Shown here in pieces: positions 1 to 6,389 of a stretch of 11,704 nucleotides of DNA. Source of the DNA: Candidatus Aerophobus profundus SCGC AAA252-L23 (lineage in GTDB: Bacteria; Aerophobota; Aerophobia; Aerophobales; Aerophobaceae); contig AQRW01000108.1 in the NCBI GenBank assembly GCA_000402295.1, positions 1-11,704 of the forward strand, read 5' to 3'. The notes beneath the pieces were generated by a model. That model did no database searches and had not been told where the DNA came from. It saw only the letters and a list, made by a program, of their open reading frames with translations. A program made the translations under genes and the position numbers. Positions within the stretch are counted from its first letter, which is position 1, and each line of letters begins with the position of its first letter.

Positions 1-508
1 CCGGTTTTATTACTACGGCCGTATCAGCTCCCTCCCCGGTTCCGGCTAGGGCAATGACTTCTCGCTCCACATTGATGGCCCCACTCTCTGCCGCCATCAA
101 GACAATCTCCACGCAGACTTTCATCCCTTGAGAGAATCGGTATAAGGTCTCCCGGACAACCGCATTAAAAGCTACTACCTGTTTATTTATAGCCAAAGCA
201 TTATTGACATCGTCCCCCAGAGCATGCAGAGTAGTCACTACCGTCGCACCCCGGGCTTGCAATTGGTGGCGAACCTTATCTTCCATGATCCAGCCTTCTT
301 TTTCAAAGGCCTGGGAGATGGTCACCACCACGATTTTACTGTTCAACTCTTGAAAGGCATCCAGTACTTGGTGCGCAGTTCCACCATGAGTTGAAGCCAC
401 CACTATTTGATCAATACTCAACTCCTTAGCTCTCTGATAAGCAATCTCTATAGTCCGTTCTGTATTCTTAGATCCCGCTTCCTCAAAGTAATAAATTACT
501 TTCTCCAT
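1..508 (-). CDS. Stand-alone pyruvate kinase C-terminal (alpha/beta) domain protein, partial
   Basis: I translated this gene by hand: 169 codons are open from an ATG at 506-508 to the window edge. The ATG is preceded by a strong ribosome site (AAGGAGG). The protein resembles the stand-alone PK C-terminal-domain family typified by Archaeoglobus AF0103, with no catalytic barrel of pyruvate kinase. Visible family features are the early VVASTHGGTA segment (about residues 36-45), an ARGATVVTTLHALG segment (about 85-98), SQGMKVCVEI (about 126-135), and a late glycine-rich AGTGEGADTAVVIKP stretch (155-169). In PK this domain carries the allosteric effector site; the role of the free-standing version is not established. 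From memory of the family length, only about 15-25 C-terminal residues are missing. It lies 174 bases downstream of yifB on the same strand, and I saw no clear terminator between them, so co-transcription is possible. Confident of the family, not of the function. Confidence 0.85.
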   Translation of the reverse strand, partial: MEKVIYYFEEAGSKNTERTIEIAYQRAKELSIDQIVVASTHGGTAHQVLDAFQELNSKIVVVTISQAFEKEGWIMEDKVRHQLQARGATVVTTLHALGDDVNNALAINKQVVAFNAVVRETLYRFSQGMKVCVEIVLMAAESGAINVEREVIALAGTGEGADTAVVIKP

Positions 509-682
509 AAGAAATGCCTCCTTTGTTCTCTCTTGGGTTTACCTCAGTTTCATTCCCTCTCCAAAGATAATTACTCTAAGCAACTCTTCTAAAGCACAGA
601 TTCAGCATTGGTGGCTTGGTGTCTATCACCTTTAATAAGGATATTTCGGGTCTACCTCGCGGGCAGAACTAAGGCCAAACTA

Positions 683-2218
683 CTACCCTGCCCAGAGTTC
701 TCTATCTAAATAGCGGTATTGCAGGGCTTCAGAAAGATGAGAAGAGTCTATCCTCTCCTCTCCGGCAAGATCGGCAATGGTCCGGGATATTTTAAGGACT
801 CGATAGTAGGCTCGGGCGGATAGTTTAAGCTCAGAAATAGCCAGGCGCAAAAGATTCTCTTCTTCTCCTCCTACGGAGCAGTATTTTCTGATTTGTCTTT
901 GAGTCATCCCGGCATTAGAGAAAATTGAGGTTCCCTTGAATCGCTGAAGTTGAATCTTCCTGGCTTTATTTACTCTCTCTCTTATGAGTAAGGAAGACTC
1001 AGCTTTGGCCTCTTTTAAGAGATACTCCTTTTTAACTGCTGAGACCTGGATATGAATATCAATCCTGTCTAAAAGAGGCCCGGAGACTTTACCCAGATGC
1101 TTTTGAATCTCATGGGGAGTACAGTGGCATTCTTTTTGACTATCACCAAAATAGCCACAGGGACAGGGATTCATAGCAGCAATTAACATAAACCTGGCTG
1201 GATAAGTTATGGAGGTAAGGGCCCGGGAGATAGTTACCACTCCATCTTCCAGAGGCTGACGCAGAGATTCCAGAGCTGAGCGGGAAAACTCCGATAACTC
1301 ATCTAAAAAAAGGACTCCATTATGAGAAAGAGAAACCTCTCCCGGTCGAGGAATCCGTCCCCCTCCAACGAGACCGGCCTCAGAGATGGTATGATGGGGT
1401 GAGCGAAAAGGACGTCTGCCTACCAGTGGTTGATCAGCAGCCAGCAATCCAGCAACAGAATGGATTTTGGTGGTCTGAATAGCCTCCTCCAAAGTAAAAT
1501 CAGGCAAAACGGTGGGAACTCTTCTAGCCAGCATAGTTTTTCCGGCTCCGGGAGGACCAATCATCAACACATTATGGGCTCCGGCAGCCGCTATTTCCAG
1601 AGCTCTTTTAACATACTCCTGGCCTTTAACCTCAGAGAAACCTACTTCATCCCGAGAGGCTTGCTGGAAAACCTGGGTTAAATCAGAGTGATAAGGAGGA
1701 ATCATCACTTCCTGGTTGAGGAAAGAGACTACCTGGAGTAAAGTTTCTACGGGATAAACCTTTATCCCTTCTACTACTGCTGCCTCCCTAGCATTTTCTT
1801 GAGGAAGAATTATGGCCTCAATGCCTTGTTCAAGGGCCTTTAAAGTTATAGGGAGAACTCCATTGATTCGGCGGACAGCTCCGTCCAGGGCAAGTTCACC
1901 TAAGATTATGTACCTTCTTAAATCCTCACTCTTGATAGCTTCAATAGCTTTAAGAATACCTACGGCTACCGGTAGATCAAAAGAGGAACCTTCCTTCTTT
2001 ATATCAGCCGGAGCTAAGTTTACGGTGATTCGGCGGATAGGAAACTTGAAATGGGAATTCTTGATGGCCGAAGTTACTCTTTCCCGAGCTTCCCGAACGG
2101 CGGGATCAGGCAGGCCCACAACACTAAAATTAGGTAGACCCGAGGCAATATCTACCTCTACTTCCACCGGATAGGCCTCAATGCCTAAAAGAGAAAAGGT
2201 ATAAACTTTGGCTAACAA
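683..2218 (-). CDS. yifB: YifB/ComM-type Mg-chelatase-like AAA+ ATPase
   Basis: Complete 511-residue protein, the normal length for this family. In order: an N-terminal Lon-protease-like fold segment of about residues 1-170 (AYPVEVEVDI, GLPNFSVVGLPD), then the Mg-chelatase AAA+ module with Walker A GPPGAGKT (221-228), Walker B GVLFLDEL (301-308), a cysteine cluster (C352, C354, C364, C366, metal-site-like), and the LLDRIDIH segment (382-389) with the conserved arginine. The C-terminal helical lid ends at YRYLDRELW. ComM in naturally transformable bacteria is a hexameric helicase promoting branch migration during DNA uptake; most homologues have no tested role. The start is a TTG (2216-2218) giving the usual MLAKVY opening; the ribosome site is weak (AGAGAG). 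A sigma70-like promoter lies just upstream at 2255-2282. Confidence 0.95.
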   Translation of the reverse strand: MLAKVYTFSLLGIEAYPVEVEVDIASGLPNFSVVGLPDPAVREARERVTSAIKNSHFKFPIRRITVNLAPADIKKEGSSFDLPVAVGILKAIEAIKSEDLRRYIILGELALDGAVRRINGVLPITLKALEQGIEAIILPQENAREAAVVEGIKVYPVETLLQVVSFLNQEVMIPPYHSDLTQVFQQASRDEVGFSEVKGQEYVKRALEIAAAGAHNVLMIGPPGAGKTMLARRVPTVLPDFTLEEAIQTTKIHSVAGLLAADQPLVGRRPFRSPHHTISEAGLVGGGRIPRPGEVSLSHNGVLFLDELSEFSRSALESLRQPLEDGVVTISRALTSITYPARFMLIAAMNPCPCGYFGDSQKECHCTPHEIQKHLGKVSGPLLDRIDIHIQVSAVKKEYLLKEAKAESSLLIRERVNKARKIQLQRFKGTSIFSNAGMTQRQIRKYCSVGGEEENLLRLAISELKLSARAYYRVLKISRTIADLAGEERIDSSHLSEALQYRYLDRELWAG

Positions 2219-2254
2219 GATAGACTCTCTGTATAAGGTAGTAGATACAATTTC

Positions 2255-2282
2255 AATATACTGGGGTCAGGAGCTCTGTCAA
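2255..2282 (-). promoter_or_regulatory. Putative sigma70-type promoter for yifB
   Basis: Read on the minus strand this is TTGACA (2277-2282), a 16-base spacer, then TATATT (2255-2260), about 35 bases ahead of the TTG start of yifB. The -35 is a perfect consensus and the -10 matches at four of six positions. The position is right for a short leader. Seen by eye only. Confidence 0.5.
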
Positions 2283-2320
2283 GTGTCTCAAGAAGCACTA
2301 TGAATTTTCACGAAAGAAAA

Positions 2321-2475
2321 CTATCCTTTTTCTAAAATATCGTGCTTGCCAATCCTAAGTAAGATATAACCCTCTGTTGCAATCTGAAAGAAAACCCGGT
2401 AGTCTGTGGTAACGCTGTCTTCAAAGACACCTTTATATTTTTGAACACGCCTTACTCTTAATGAAGGGTAGGATA
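2321..2475 (-). pseudogene. RelE/ParE-type toxin, C-terminal remnant
   Basis: The frame ending at 2321 encodes the C-terminal half of a RelE-superfamily toxin: PSLRVRRVQKYKGVFE, then DSVTTDYRVFFQI, then YILLRIGKHDILEKG. This matches the usual HPSLRVK ... YR..F.I ... I..IGTHDIL pattern. The homology begins at about 2470. The N-terminal 35-40 residues, which hold the first helices of these 85-95-residue proteins, are absent. An open frame extends to a TTG at 2504-2506, but those extra codons do not look like a toxin N-terminus and overlap the antitoxin in another frame. I therefore call it a dead remnant, not a toxin. Its 5' end has been fused into the antitoxin gene by an internal deletion. 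Confidence 0.75.
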
Positions 2476-2645
2476 CGGGTTGGACTAAGAGTTTTAGCTT
2501 TATCAATTAAGATCTTGGGAATTAAAACTATCTTATTGTCCTCTACTTTTGCTTCTAAATAATCACCTTCCTTAATACTTAAGGCTTTGCGGATTTTACT
2601 GGGAAGTGTAATCTGTGCTTTTTCTCTAACCTGAACTAATGACAT
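2433..2645 (-). pseudogene. AbrB/SpoVT-type antitoxin with lost C-terminus (fused out of frame to toxin remnant)
   Basis: The ATG at 2643-2645 follows a strong ribosome site (AAAGGAGG, 7 bases upstream). The first 48 or so residues are a complete SpoVT-AbrB swapped-hairpin DNA-binding domain: MSLVQVREKAQITLPSKIRK, GDYLEAKVEDNKIVLIPK. Such antitoxins normally continue with an acidic toxin-binding tail of about 30 residues. Here, after LIPKILIDKA the frame runs into toxin-gene DNA read in the wrong frame (about residues 52-70) and stops at 2433. The likely cause is one deletion removing the antitoxin 3' end and the toxin 5' end. The DNA-binding half may still be made and may still bind its own promoter. 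The upstream start giving a 100-residue version is rejected because it overlaps the promoter and lacks the ribosome site. Confidence 0.75.
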
Positions 2646-2705
2646 TAGCTTTCCTCCTTTAGTTGTAAATAAATGATTCATATAGTTAGAAGTTCTTACT
2701 TTCTT

Positions 2706-2735
2706 AGTATAGCAAATACCAAGAGGGGATGTCAA
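2706..2735 (-). promoter_or_regulatory. Sigma70-type promoter of the antitoxin remnant
   Basis: On the minus strand: TTGACA (2730-2735), an 18-base spacer, and TATACT (2706-2711), about 60 bases before the ATG at 2645. The -35 is perfect and the -10 matches five of six. This is the best promoter in the window. AbrB-type antitoxins normally repress such promoters by binding between the promoter and the gene. Confidence 0.7.
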
Positions 2736-2754
2736 ATTTCAAAGCCTATTTCCG

Positions 2755-2958
2755 TTACCCTTTCGGGAAGTCTGGCTCTATTTGCTGCTTGATTTTCTCT
2801 AATCCCTTTTTCCAGTCTTCTGTATCACTGGGAGAAGCAGCATTATTAGGCATGAGTCAGCAATGGCTGGACATGAATAAATCTAACTCTTTCACCTTGT
2901 CTTGAATTCTTCTTTCCATCTCTTCGGTAAGGTAACCGGCGCCGTGTCCAAGGATGAA
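2755..2958 (-). pseudogene. Degraded coding remnant of unknown family, in-frame TGA
   Basis: Downstream of the DsrE gene on the same strand, one frame stays open from 2958 to 2755 except for a TGA at 2857-2859. The first part reads GHGAGYLTEEMERRIQDKVK followed by ELDLFMSSHC. The second part, opening with ATG at 2851-2853, reads MPNNAASPSDTEDWKKGLEK followed by IKQQIEPDFPKG and ends with TAA. The charged, helix-like composition looks like real former protein, but there is no ribosome site and no start for the first part. I do not recognise the family. It could be the tail of a gene once adjacent to the DsrE gene. Confidence 0.35.
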
Positions 2959-2966
2959 TTACCAGC

Positions 2967-3353
2967 CTAAAAGGTAATGACTCTTCTTCCGTCTTTGAGA
3001 TAAGTTGTAAGGGTTTCTCCTATGTGATATACGGCAATTGCAAGTTCTTCCAGTTGTTCCGAAACTCCATACTGATCTGAGCATGTTTTACATGCTTCGA
3101 GAATAACTCCAGCATCTTTCATTTTTCTCATGTACTCCTGGAGTTCTCCATCTTCACTGAGTAACTTCGTCGAAGGACCCCACACAATCAAACGGACATC
3201 TTTCCACCATCCCTTAGATTTGGCGTTGAAGGCGTACATAAACGCCATTTTCAAGGCAACTTCTCGGTCACCACTTGACCATATGACTACTAAACTGTCT
3301 TGCCCCTCACTCACCGAATTGTCCCCTGTTTTTGCGGTCAACAATGGATTCAT
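2967..3353 (-). CDS. DsrE-family (DsrE/DsrF/TusD-like fold) protein
   Basis: Complete 128-residue protein. The ATG at 3351-3353 is preceded by a very strong ribosome site (GGGGAGGTGA). After a non-conserved 20-residue lead comes the fold's opening strand and helix, DSLVVIWSSGDREVALKMAF. Next come WWKDVRLIVWGPSTKLL (the VRLIVWGPS strand and loop typical of the family), a helix, and an EACKTCSDQYGV segment with two cysteines (Cys108 and Cys111 by approximate count) near the position of the family's active-site cysteine. The end resembles relatives with a LEELGI.V..MG.PLT.YLK pattern. Family members carry or bind sulfur or small thiol carriers in the cytoplasm; the precise substrate here is unknown. 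It lies 56 bases downstream of the HU gene and is probably co-transcribed with it. The two cysteines favour a redox or sulfur-relay role by inference. Confidence 0.8.
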   Translation of the reverse strand: MNPLLTAKTGDNSVSEGQDSLVVIWSSGDREVALKMAFMYAFNAKSKGWWKDVRLIVWGPSTKLLSEDGELQEYMRKMKDAGVILEACKTCSDQYGVSEQLEELAIAVYHIGETLTTYLKDGRRVITF

Positions 3354-3409
3354 GTGTTGTCACCTCCCCTCATCTTACCTTGCCTTGTGCTCTGTTAGTG
3401 GGCTAGTGT

Positions 3410-3682
3410 CTATCTTATCCTCTCCTTCAAACCCTTACCCGGGGCAAATTTAGGAACCTTCTTAGCTGGTATCTGAATTATCTCTCCTGTCTGAGGATTT
3501 CTCCCATTTCTTGCTTTTCTTTCCATCACCTGAAAAGTGCCAAAGCCAACCAAGGTGACTTTTTCTCCCGTGGCCAGGGAGTCGGTTATAGCTGAGAATA
3601 CGGCATCAATTGCTTCCCTGGATGTCTTCTTGGTTAGCTCGGTCTGGTTGGCTACTTCTCCCACTAGATCTTGCTTGTTCAT
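3410..3682 (-). CDS. hup: HU-family histone-like DNA-binding protein
   Basis: Complete 90-residue protein, exactly HU size. The ATG at 3680-3682 follows a GGAGGGG ribosome site. It begins with the dimerising helices (MNKQDLVGEVANQTELTKKT), then VTLVGFGTFQVMERKARNGR and NPQTGEIIQIPAKKVPKFAP. The last two segments form the DNA-embracing beta arm with the RNPxTGE signature and the intercalating proline. It ends GKGLKERIR. HU homodimers bend and compact DNA and support replication, recombination and transcription. Its C-terminal sequence differs clearly from the second, broken HU copy at 4255-4346, so they are paralogues and not a recent duplication. The upstream TTGACA at 3753-3758 has no good -10, so the promoter is uncertain. 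Confidence 0.95.
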   Translation of the reverse strand: MNKQDLVGEVANQTELTKKTSREAIDAVFSAITDSLATGEKVTLVGFGTFQVMERKARNGRNPQTGEIIQIPAKKVPKFAPGKGLKERIR

Positions 3683-4254
3683 CTTCCCCTCCTGTTTCTT
3701 TTGATGAGTAATAGCGAAGAGTTAGCCTTCATCGTGCCTGAAAGGTGAGCTCTGTCAAAATGAAACAAGGCAAACCGCCTCACTAATACCTCTCTTATCT
3801 CACCAGCGTATCTTGTTTGGAGCATTTGTTCACCGTTTCCTCTTGGAAGTTCTCTCGTGTTACTGTCTCCATCTCTTGAACATCCTGTCTGCCTGAAAAG
3901 ACAAATAGTCTATGTGAGAGTAGCCTGTCTCAACGGGTCGTACTGTCAAGTGGTCCACAAAGCTGAATAGTCTCGTGGACAGCTTAGATGATTCGAGTGA
4001 ACTCGCCTCACGTCGGGGAGGCCAGGTCTGGGGAGCAGTACCAGTCTAAAGTTTCCGGATGACGGGCCAACCGCACGAACCTACCAACCAACTGATAGTA
4101 TGGTTTAACCCCGTTTTCTCGTCGAGAGAAAGACATGGGCCAAGAATGCAATAAGTGCCGGTAGATTACCGAAAAGTCCCGCCCAAAACCATTTGTTGGT
4201 AACCCAGCTTTTCGTGATTCCTCCTGCCCGGCATGACCTCCTCGTGTTCGAAGA
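3683..4254. other. Long stretch without identifiable gene
   Basis: No known RNA gene or protein family was recognised here. The GC content is higher than in the ABC cassette to its right. On the minus strand one frame is free of stops for about 84 codons (4262 down to 4011; stop at 4008-4010), containing NGFGRDFSVIYRHLLHSWPM and VGRFVRLARHPETLDWYCSP. It has no start with a ribosome site, and I cannot place it. A second minus-strand frame is open for about 60 codons just downstream. Small potential stems exist: GCCTC/GAGGC near 4006-4023, TTTCTC/GAGAAA near 4115-4131, and GTCCAC/GTGGAC near 3953-3980. None amounts to a recognisable RNA. The part nearest 3683 is the leader of the HU gene. Confidence 0.4.
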
Positions 4255-4276
4255 CTAGGCCACTACTTGGCCTAGT
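4254..4276 (+). terminator. Perfect 9-bp stem-loop, possible terminator
   Basis: ACTAGGCCA and TGGCCTAGT flank a 5-base loop (4263-4267) and are followed on the plus strand by TTGTTTT. Shape and tail fit a weak intrinsic terminator for plus-strand transcription, but no plus-strand gene is seen to its left. It also overlaps the end of the HU remnant, so the stem may be partly a chance of that coding sequence. Confidence 0.3.
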
Positions 4277-4346
4277 TGTTTTCCGACTTTGAATCTGGGC
4301 ACTTTTTGACGACAATATTTGATGTCTCCCCGGTTCGAGGATTTCT
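4255..4346 (-). pseudogene. C-terminal remnant of a second HU-family gene, frameshifted
   Basis: Directly downstream of the second permease stop, the minus strand reads RNPRTGETSNIVVKK, the HU DNA-binding arm signature (compare RNPQTGEIIQIPAKK in the intact HU of this window). After the AAAAAG run a single base is missing; in the next frame the reading continues PRFKVGKQLGQVVA and stops with TAG at 4255-4257. Restoring one G gives KKVPRFKVGKQL, a normal HU ending. The first 55-60 residues are absent. Where they should be is the permease gene, whose last residues FFLKV and the following codons even align with the F.V segment ahead of the HU arm. This is a beheaded, dead HU paralogue. Confidence 0.75.
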
Positions 4347-4355
4347 GCTATTCTT

Positions 4356-5177
4356 TTATACTTTCAAGAAGAAAGAGACCATGGTTCTTCGAAAAATTGC
4401 CACTAGAATAAGGGGTGGAACCATAAGAATGGATGCAGAAGCACAGACCTCTGCCCATGGTATTTCTACACCGATGGCTGCAAACGCCGCAACTGCCACA
4501 GGGAGGGTTAACTTTTCTTGCATGAGCACAAATGCCAAAAAGAATTCATTCCATAACATCATAAAAGTAAATATCATGGTAGAGATTAGAACTGGCATCA
4601 CATTAGGTAGAGTAATTCTATAAAAAATTTGGAATCTGGAGGCTCCATCTACTAACGCGGCCTCCTCCATTTCCACTGGGAGGCCACTGATATATTCACT
4701 CATTAATAGAATAACAATCGGTAAAGAAATAAGTGAATACGTAAAAACAAGGGCAAAATAAGTATCAAGTAATCTGAATGTAATCCATATCAGATACAAA
4801 GGGATTACAACTGCAACTGGAGGGAGAAATCGTAAGGATAAAACCCAGAACTTTAAATTATTGGTATACTTGAATTTTATTCTGGCAAATGCATATGCTG
4901 CCGGGACACCGAATAAAATGCCTATTAACAAGCTGAGAGGCACAACGATCAAGCTATTTATCAAGGCATCAATAAATTTTCCCCGTCTAAGTACTGTTAC
5001 ATAATTAGACAAGGTGGGTTTGAATACAAGTTTTGGTTCTAGGGTAAGCAAGTCCTTTTTGAATTTAAAGGATGCAGAAACTATCCAATAAATTGGAAAG
5101 ATTATAATGACTATGATAATAAGTAAAACTATATATGGAAGAATTTTCTTGATCGATGAACCTATTTTTGAATCCAT
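4356..5177 (-). CDS. MalG-type sugar ABC transporter permease, altered C-terminus
   Basis: A 273-residue inner-membrane protein of the carbohydrate (CUT1) importer permease family. It has about six hydrophobic segments: about residues 13-34, 72-98, 108-130, 140-160, 197-217 and 245-262. The cytoplasmic EAA loop, which docks on the ATPase, is clear: MEEAALVDGASRFQIFYRIT with LP (170-191). Relatives usually end in a G.T.GAVKG motif; here the end is IFRRTMVSFFLKV and the final motif is missing. The following DNA is an HU-gene remnant, so the last ten or so codons were probably acquired at a breakpoint. Function may survive because the EAA loop and all membrane segments are present. The start overlaps the end of the upstream permease by 16 bases, showing translational coupling. 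Confidence 0.9.
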   Translation of the reverse strand: MDSKIGSSIKKILPYIVLLIIIVIIIFPIYWIVSASFKFKKDLLTLEPKLVFKPTLSNYVTVLRRGKFIDALINSLIVVPLSLLIGILFGVPAAYAFARIKFKYTNNLKFWVLSLRFLPPVAVVIPLYLIWITFRLLDTYFALVFTYSLISLPIVILLMSEYISGLPVEMEEAALVDGASRFQIFYRITLPNVMPVLISTMIFTFMMLWNEFFLAFVLMQEKLTLPVAVAAFAAIGVEIPWAEVCASASILMVPPLILVAIFRRTMVSFFLKV

Positions 5178-6028
5178 TTACTCGCCACCGTTATTATCAA
5201 AATCGTCATAATTAGCATCACAATTGCAATGCTGGATGCATACGAAATTTCTCCAGCAATAGAAATCCCTTGTGTGTACGCATATAAATCTAAGGTCTCC
5301 GTAACTATGCCCGGACCTCCTCTAGTCATATTATAAATTAAATCAAAGGCTCTCAGTGATTCTACCCATTTAATGAAGACTATAAACATAAGGCTTGGTT
5401 TCAAAAAGGGAAAAGTTATGTACATGATAACTTGCAGTCTGCCTGCACCAGCTAATTTTGCAGCTTCTACCGGTTCCTTAGGGATAAGTTCCATTGAAGC
5501 CACTATAAGAGTGGCAATAAAAAAACACCATTGCCATGTATCTACAGCTACGATCGACGGAAGAGCAAGTTTTGGAGAAGATAGAAATGGTATAGGATTA
5601 ATTCCCACCCTGCCTAAGAGGTAATTGTAAATACCTATCAGGGGAGAATACATGAATTTCCACATCAGTGCCACTGACACGCGAGGTATCACAAAAGGAA
5701 GAAGAAAAAGAAATAAGATTATATTCTTTAGTCTACCTTTAAAGTATTCCTGCACAAAGAAAGCCAATGCTAATCCAATCAATATGGAAAGAGAGAGAGT
5801 CGCCGTTGAATAAATCAAAGATACTTTCAAAGAATTAAGAAATCGATGATCCGATAATAAACGGATGTAATTGGCAAACCCTACAAATTCTCTTGTCCAT
5901 GGCATTCGCAAATCTACATTTTGCAAACTAAGAATTACTGCCTTTACAATAGGGTAGATGGCAATTAATAATAATATGGCGATAGCTGGAAAAGAGAAAA
6001 GGAAGAACTCTTTAGATTGTTTAGCCAT
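5162..6028 (-). CDS. MalF/UgpA-type sugar ABC transporter permease
   Basis: Complete 288-residue permease of the CUT1 importer family and partner of the overlapping MalG-type protein; together they would form the membrane channel for an oligosaccharide or similar polyol substrate. Hydrophobic segments lie at about residues 8-34, 68-93, 103-125, 157-178, 205-221 and 262-284. The EAA loop is EAAKLAGAGRLQVIMYITFP (188-207). The late periplasmic segment MTRGGPGIVTETL (234-246) is typical of the family. The ATG at 6026-6028 has only a weak ribosome site; an AAGGAG lies too far upstream to serve it. The usual CUT1 order, binding protein then two permeases, is kept, but the binding-protein gene is reduced to its tail. 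No dedicated ATPase is present; CUT1 systems often share a distant MsmK/UgpC-type ATPase. Confidence 0.92.
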   Translation of the reverse strand: MAKQSKEFFLFSFPAIAILLLIAIYPIVKAVILSLQNVDLRMPWTREFVGFANYIRLLSDHRFLNSLKVSLIYSTATLSLSILIGLALAFFVQEYFKGRLKNIILFLFLLPFVIPRVSVALMWKFMYSPLIGIYNYLLGRVGINPIPFLSSPKLALPSIVAVDTWQWCFFIATLIVASMELIPKEPVEAAKLAGAGRLQVIMYITFPFLKPSLMFIVFIKWVESLRAFDLIYNMTRGGPGIVTETLDLYAYTQGISIAGEISYASSIAIVMLIMTILIITVASKWIQK

Positions 6029-6208
6029 TATGGTTCTTCAAAACAGATTTCTCCTTCTTACTCATCAGTTTCCGGAAGGCTTCTTATGCGCCCTTCTTCT
6101 TTATGGGTGACCTTCCCCAGTAGAAATCATATATTGAATATCCAATGAAGCCTGCCAACTCCTGACACATTCTTGGGCAATTTCAAGAAGCTGCACATGA
6201 ATCATAAT

Positions 6209-6265
6209 AAATGGTGCATAATCTCCCAAAATAGTGAAGTATTAACAGGAGATTATGCACCATTT
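6209..6265. repeat. 18-bp perfect inverted repeat between binding-protein remnant and permease gene
   Basis: AAATGGTGCATAATCTCC (6209-6226) and its exact reverse complement (6248-6265) flank a 21-base loop. On the plus strand it is followed by TTTTTAGTTCTT; on the minus strand by ATTTATTATG. It lies 17 bases beyond the binding-protein stop and 180 bases before the permease start. In many sugar operons (malE-malF is the classic case) a stem-loop here limits read-through and protects the abundant binding-protein message. It could equally be a bidirectional terminator or the ends of a tiny mobile repeat. The rest of the 6029-6281 gap shows no gene. Confidence 0.7.
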
Positions 6266-6281
6266 TTAGTTCTTACACCCC

Positions 6282-6389
6282 TTATTTGCCTTTCTTCAGA
6301 ACTTTCACAGCGTAGCCGGCAGTTTCATCCAGTGAGGCTTCAATATCCGTTCTGGTACCCACGAAGAGTTCTTCAAGTCCTTTAACCTG
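6282..6389 (-). pseudogene. C-terminal tail of a sugar-binding protein (ABC importer), N-terminus lost
   Basis: Hand translation of the minus strand from 6389 to the TAA at 6282-6284 gives QVKGLEELFVGTRTDIEASL then DETAGYAVKVLKKGK. This is the typical final helix pair of extracellular solute-binding proteins (COG1653-like), which end with an L.G...PEEAL.EA...V...LKK pattern. Its place directly upstream of two CUT1 permeases on the same strand supports this. At least 90% of the roughly 400-residue protein is missing. Upstream sequence becomes, on the opposite strand, the ABC ATPase remnant that begins at about 6378. The two homologies overlap by about a dozen bases, which marks the junction. 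Confidence 0.72.

Noticed and set aside
509..682. GGTG/CACC stem between yifB and the PK-domain gene as a terminator
   Set aside because: Four base pairs with no following T tract on the minus strand; too weak to support.
2857..2859. TGA read as selenocysteine in the remnant after DsrE
   Set aside because: No plausible SECIS stem-loop directly follows the TGA, the surrounding frame lacks a start and ribosome site, and the context (Cys immediately before) is not a known selenoprotein motif.
4276..4623. 115-residue plus-strand open frame
   Set aside because: Antisense to the MalG-type permease and HU remnant, with no family resemblance; a shadow of real coding sequence.
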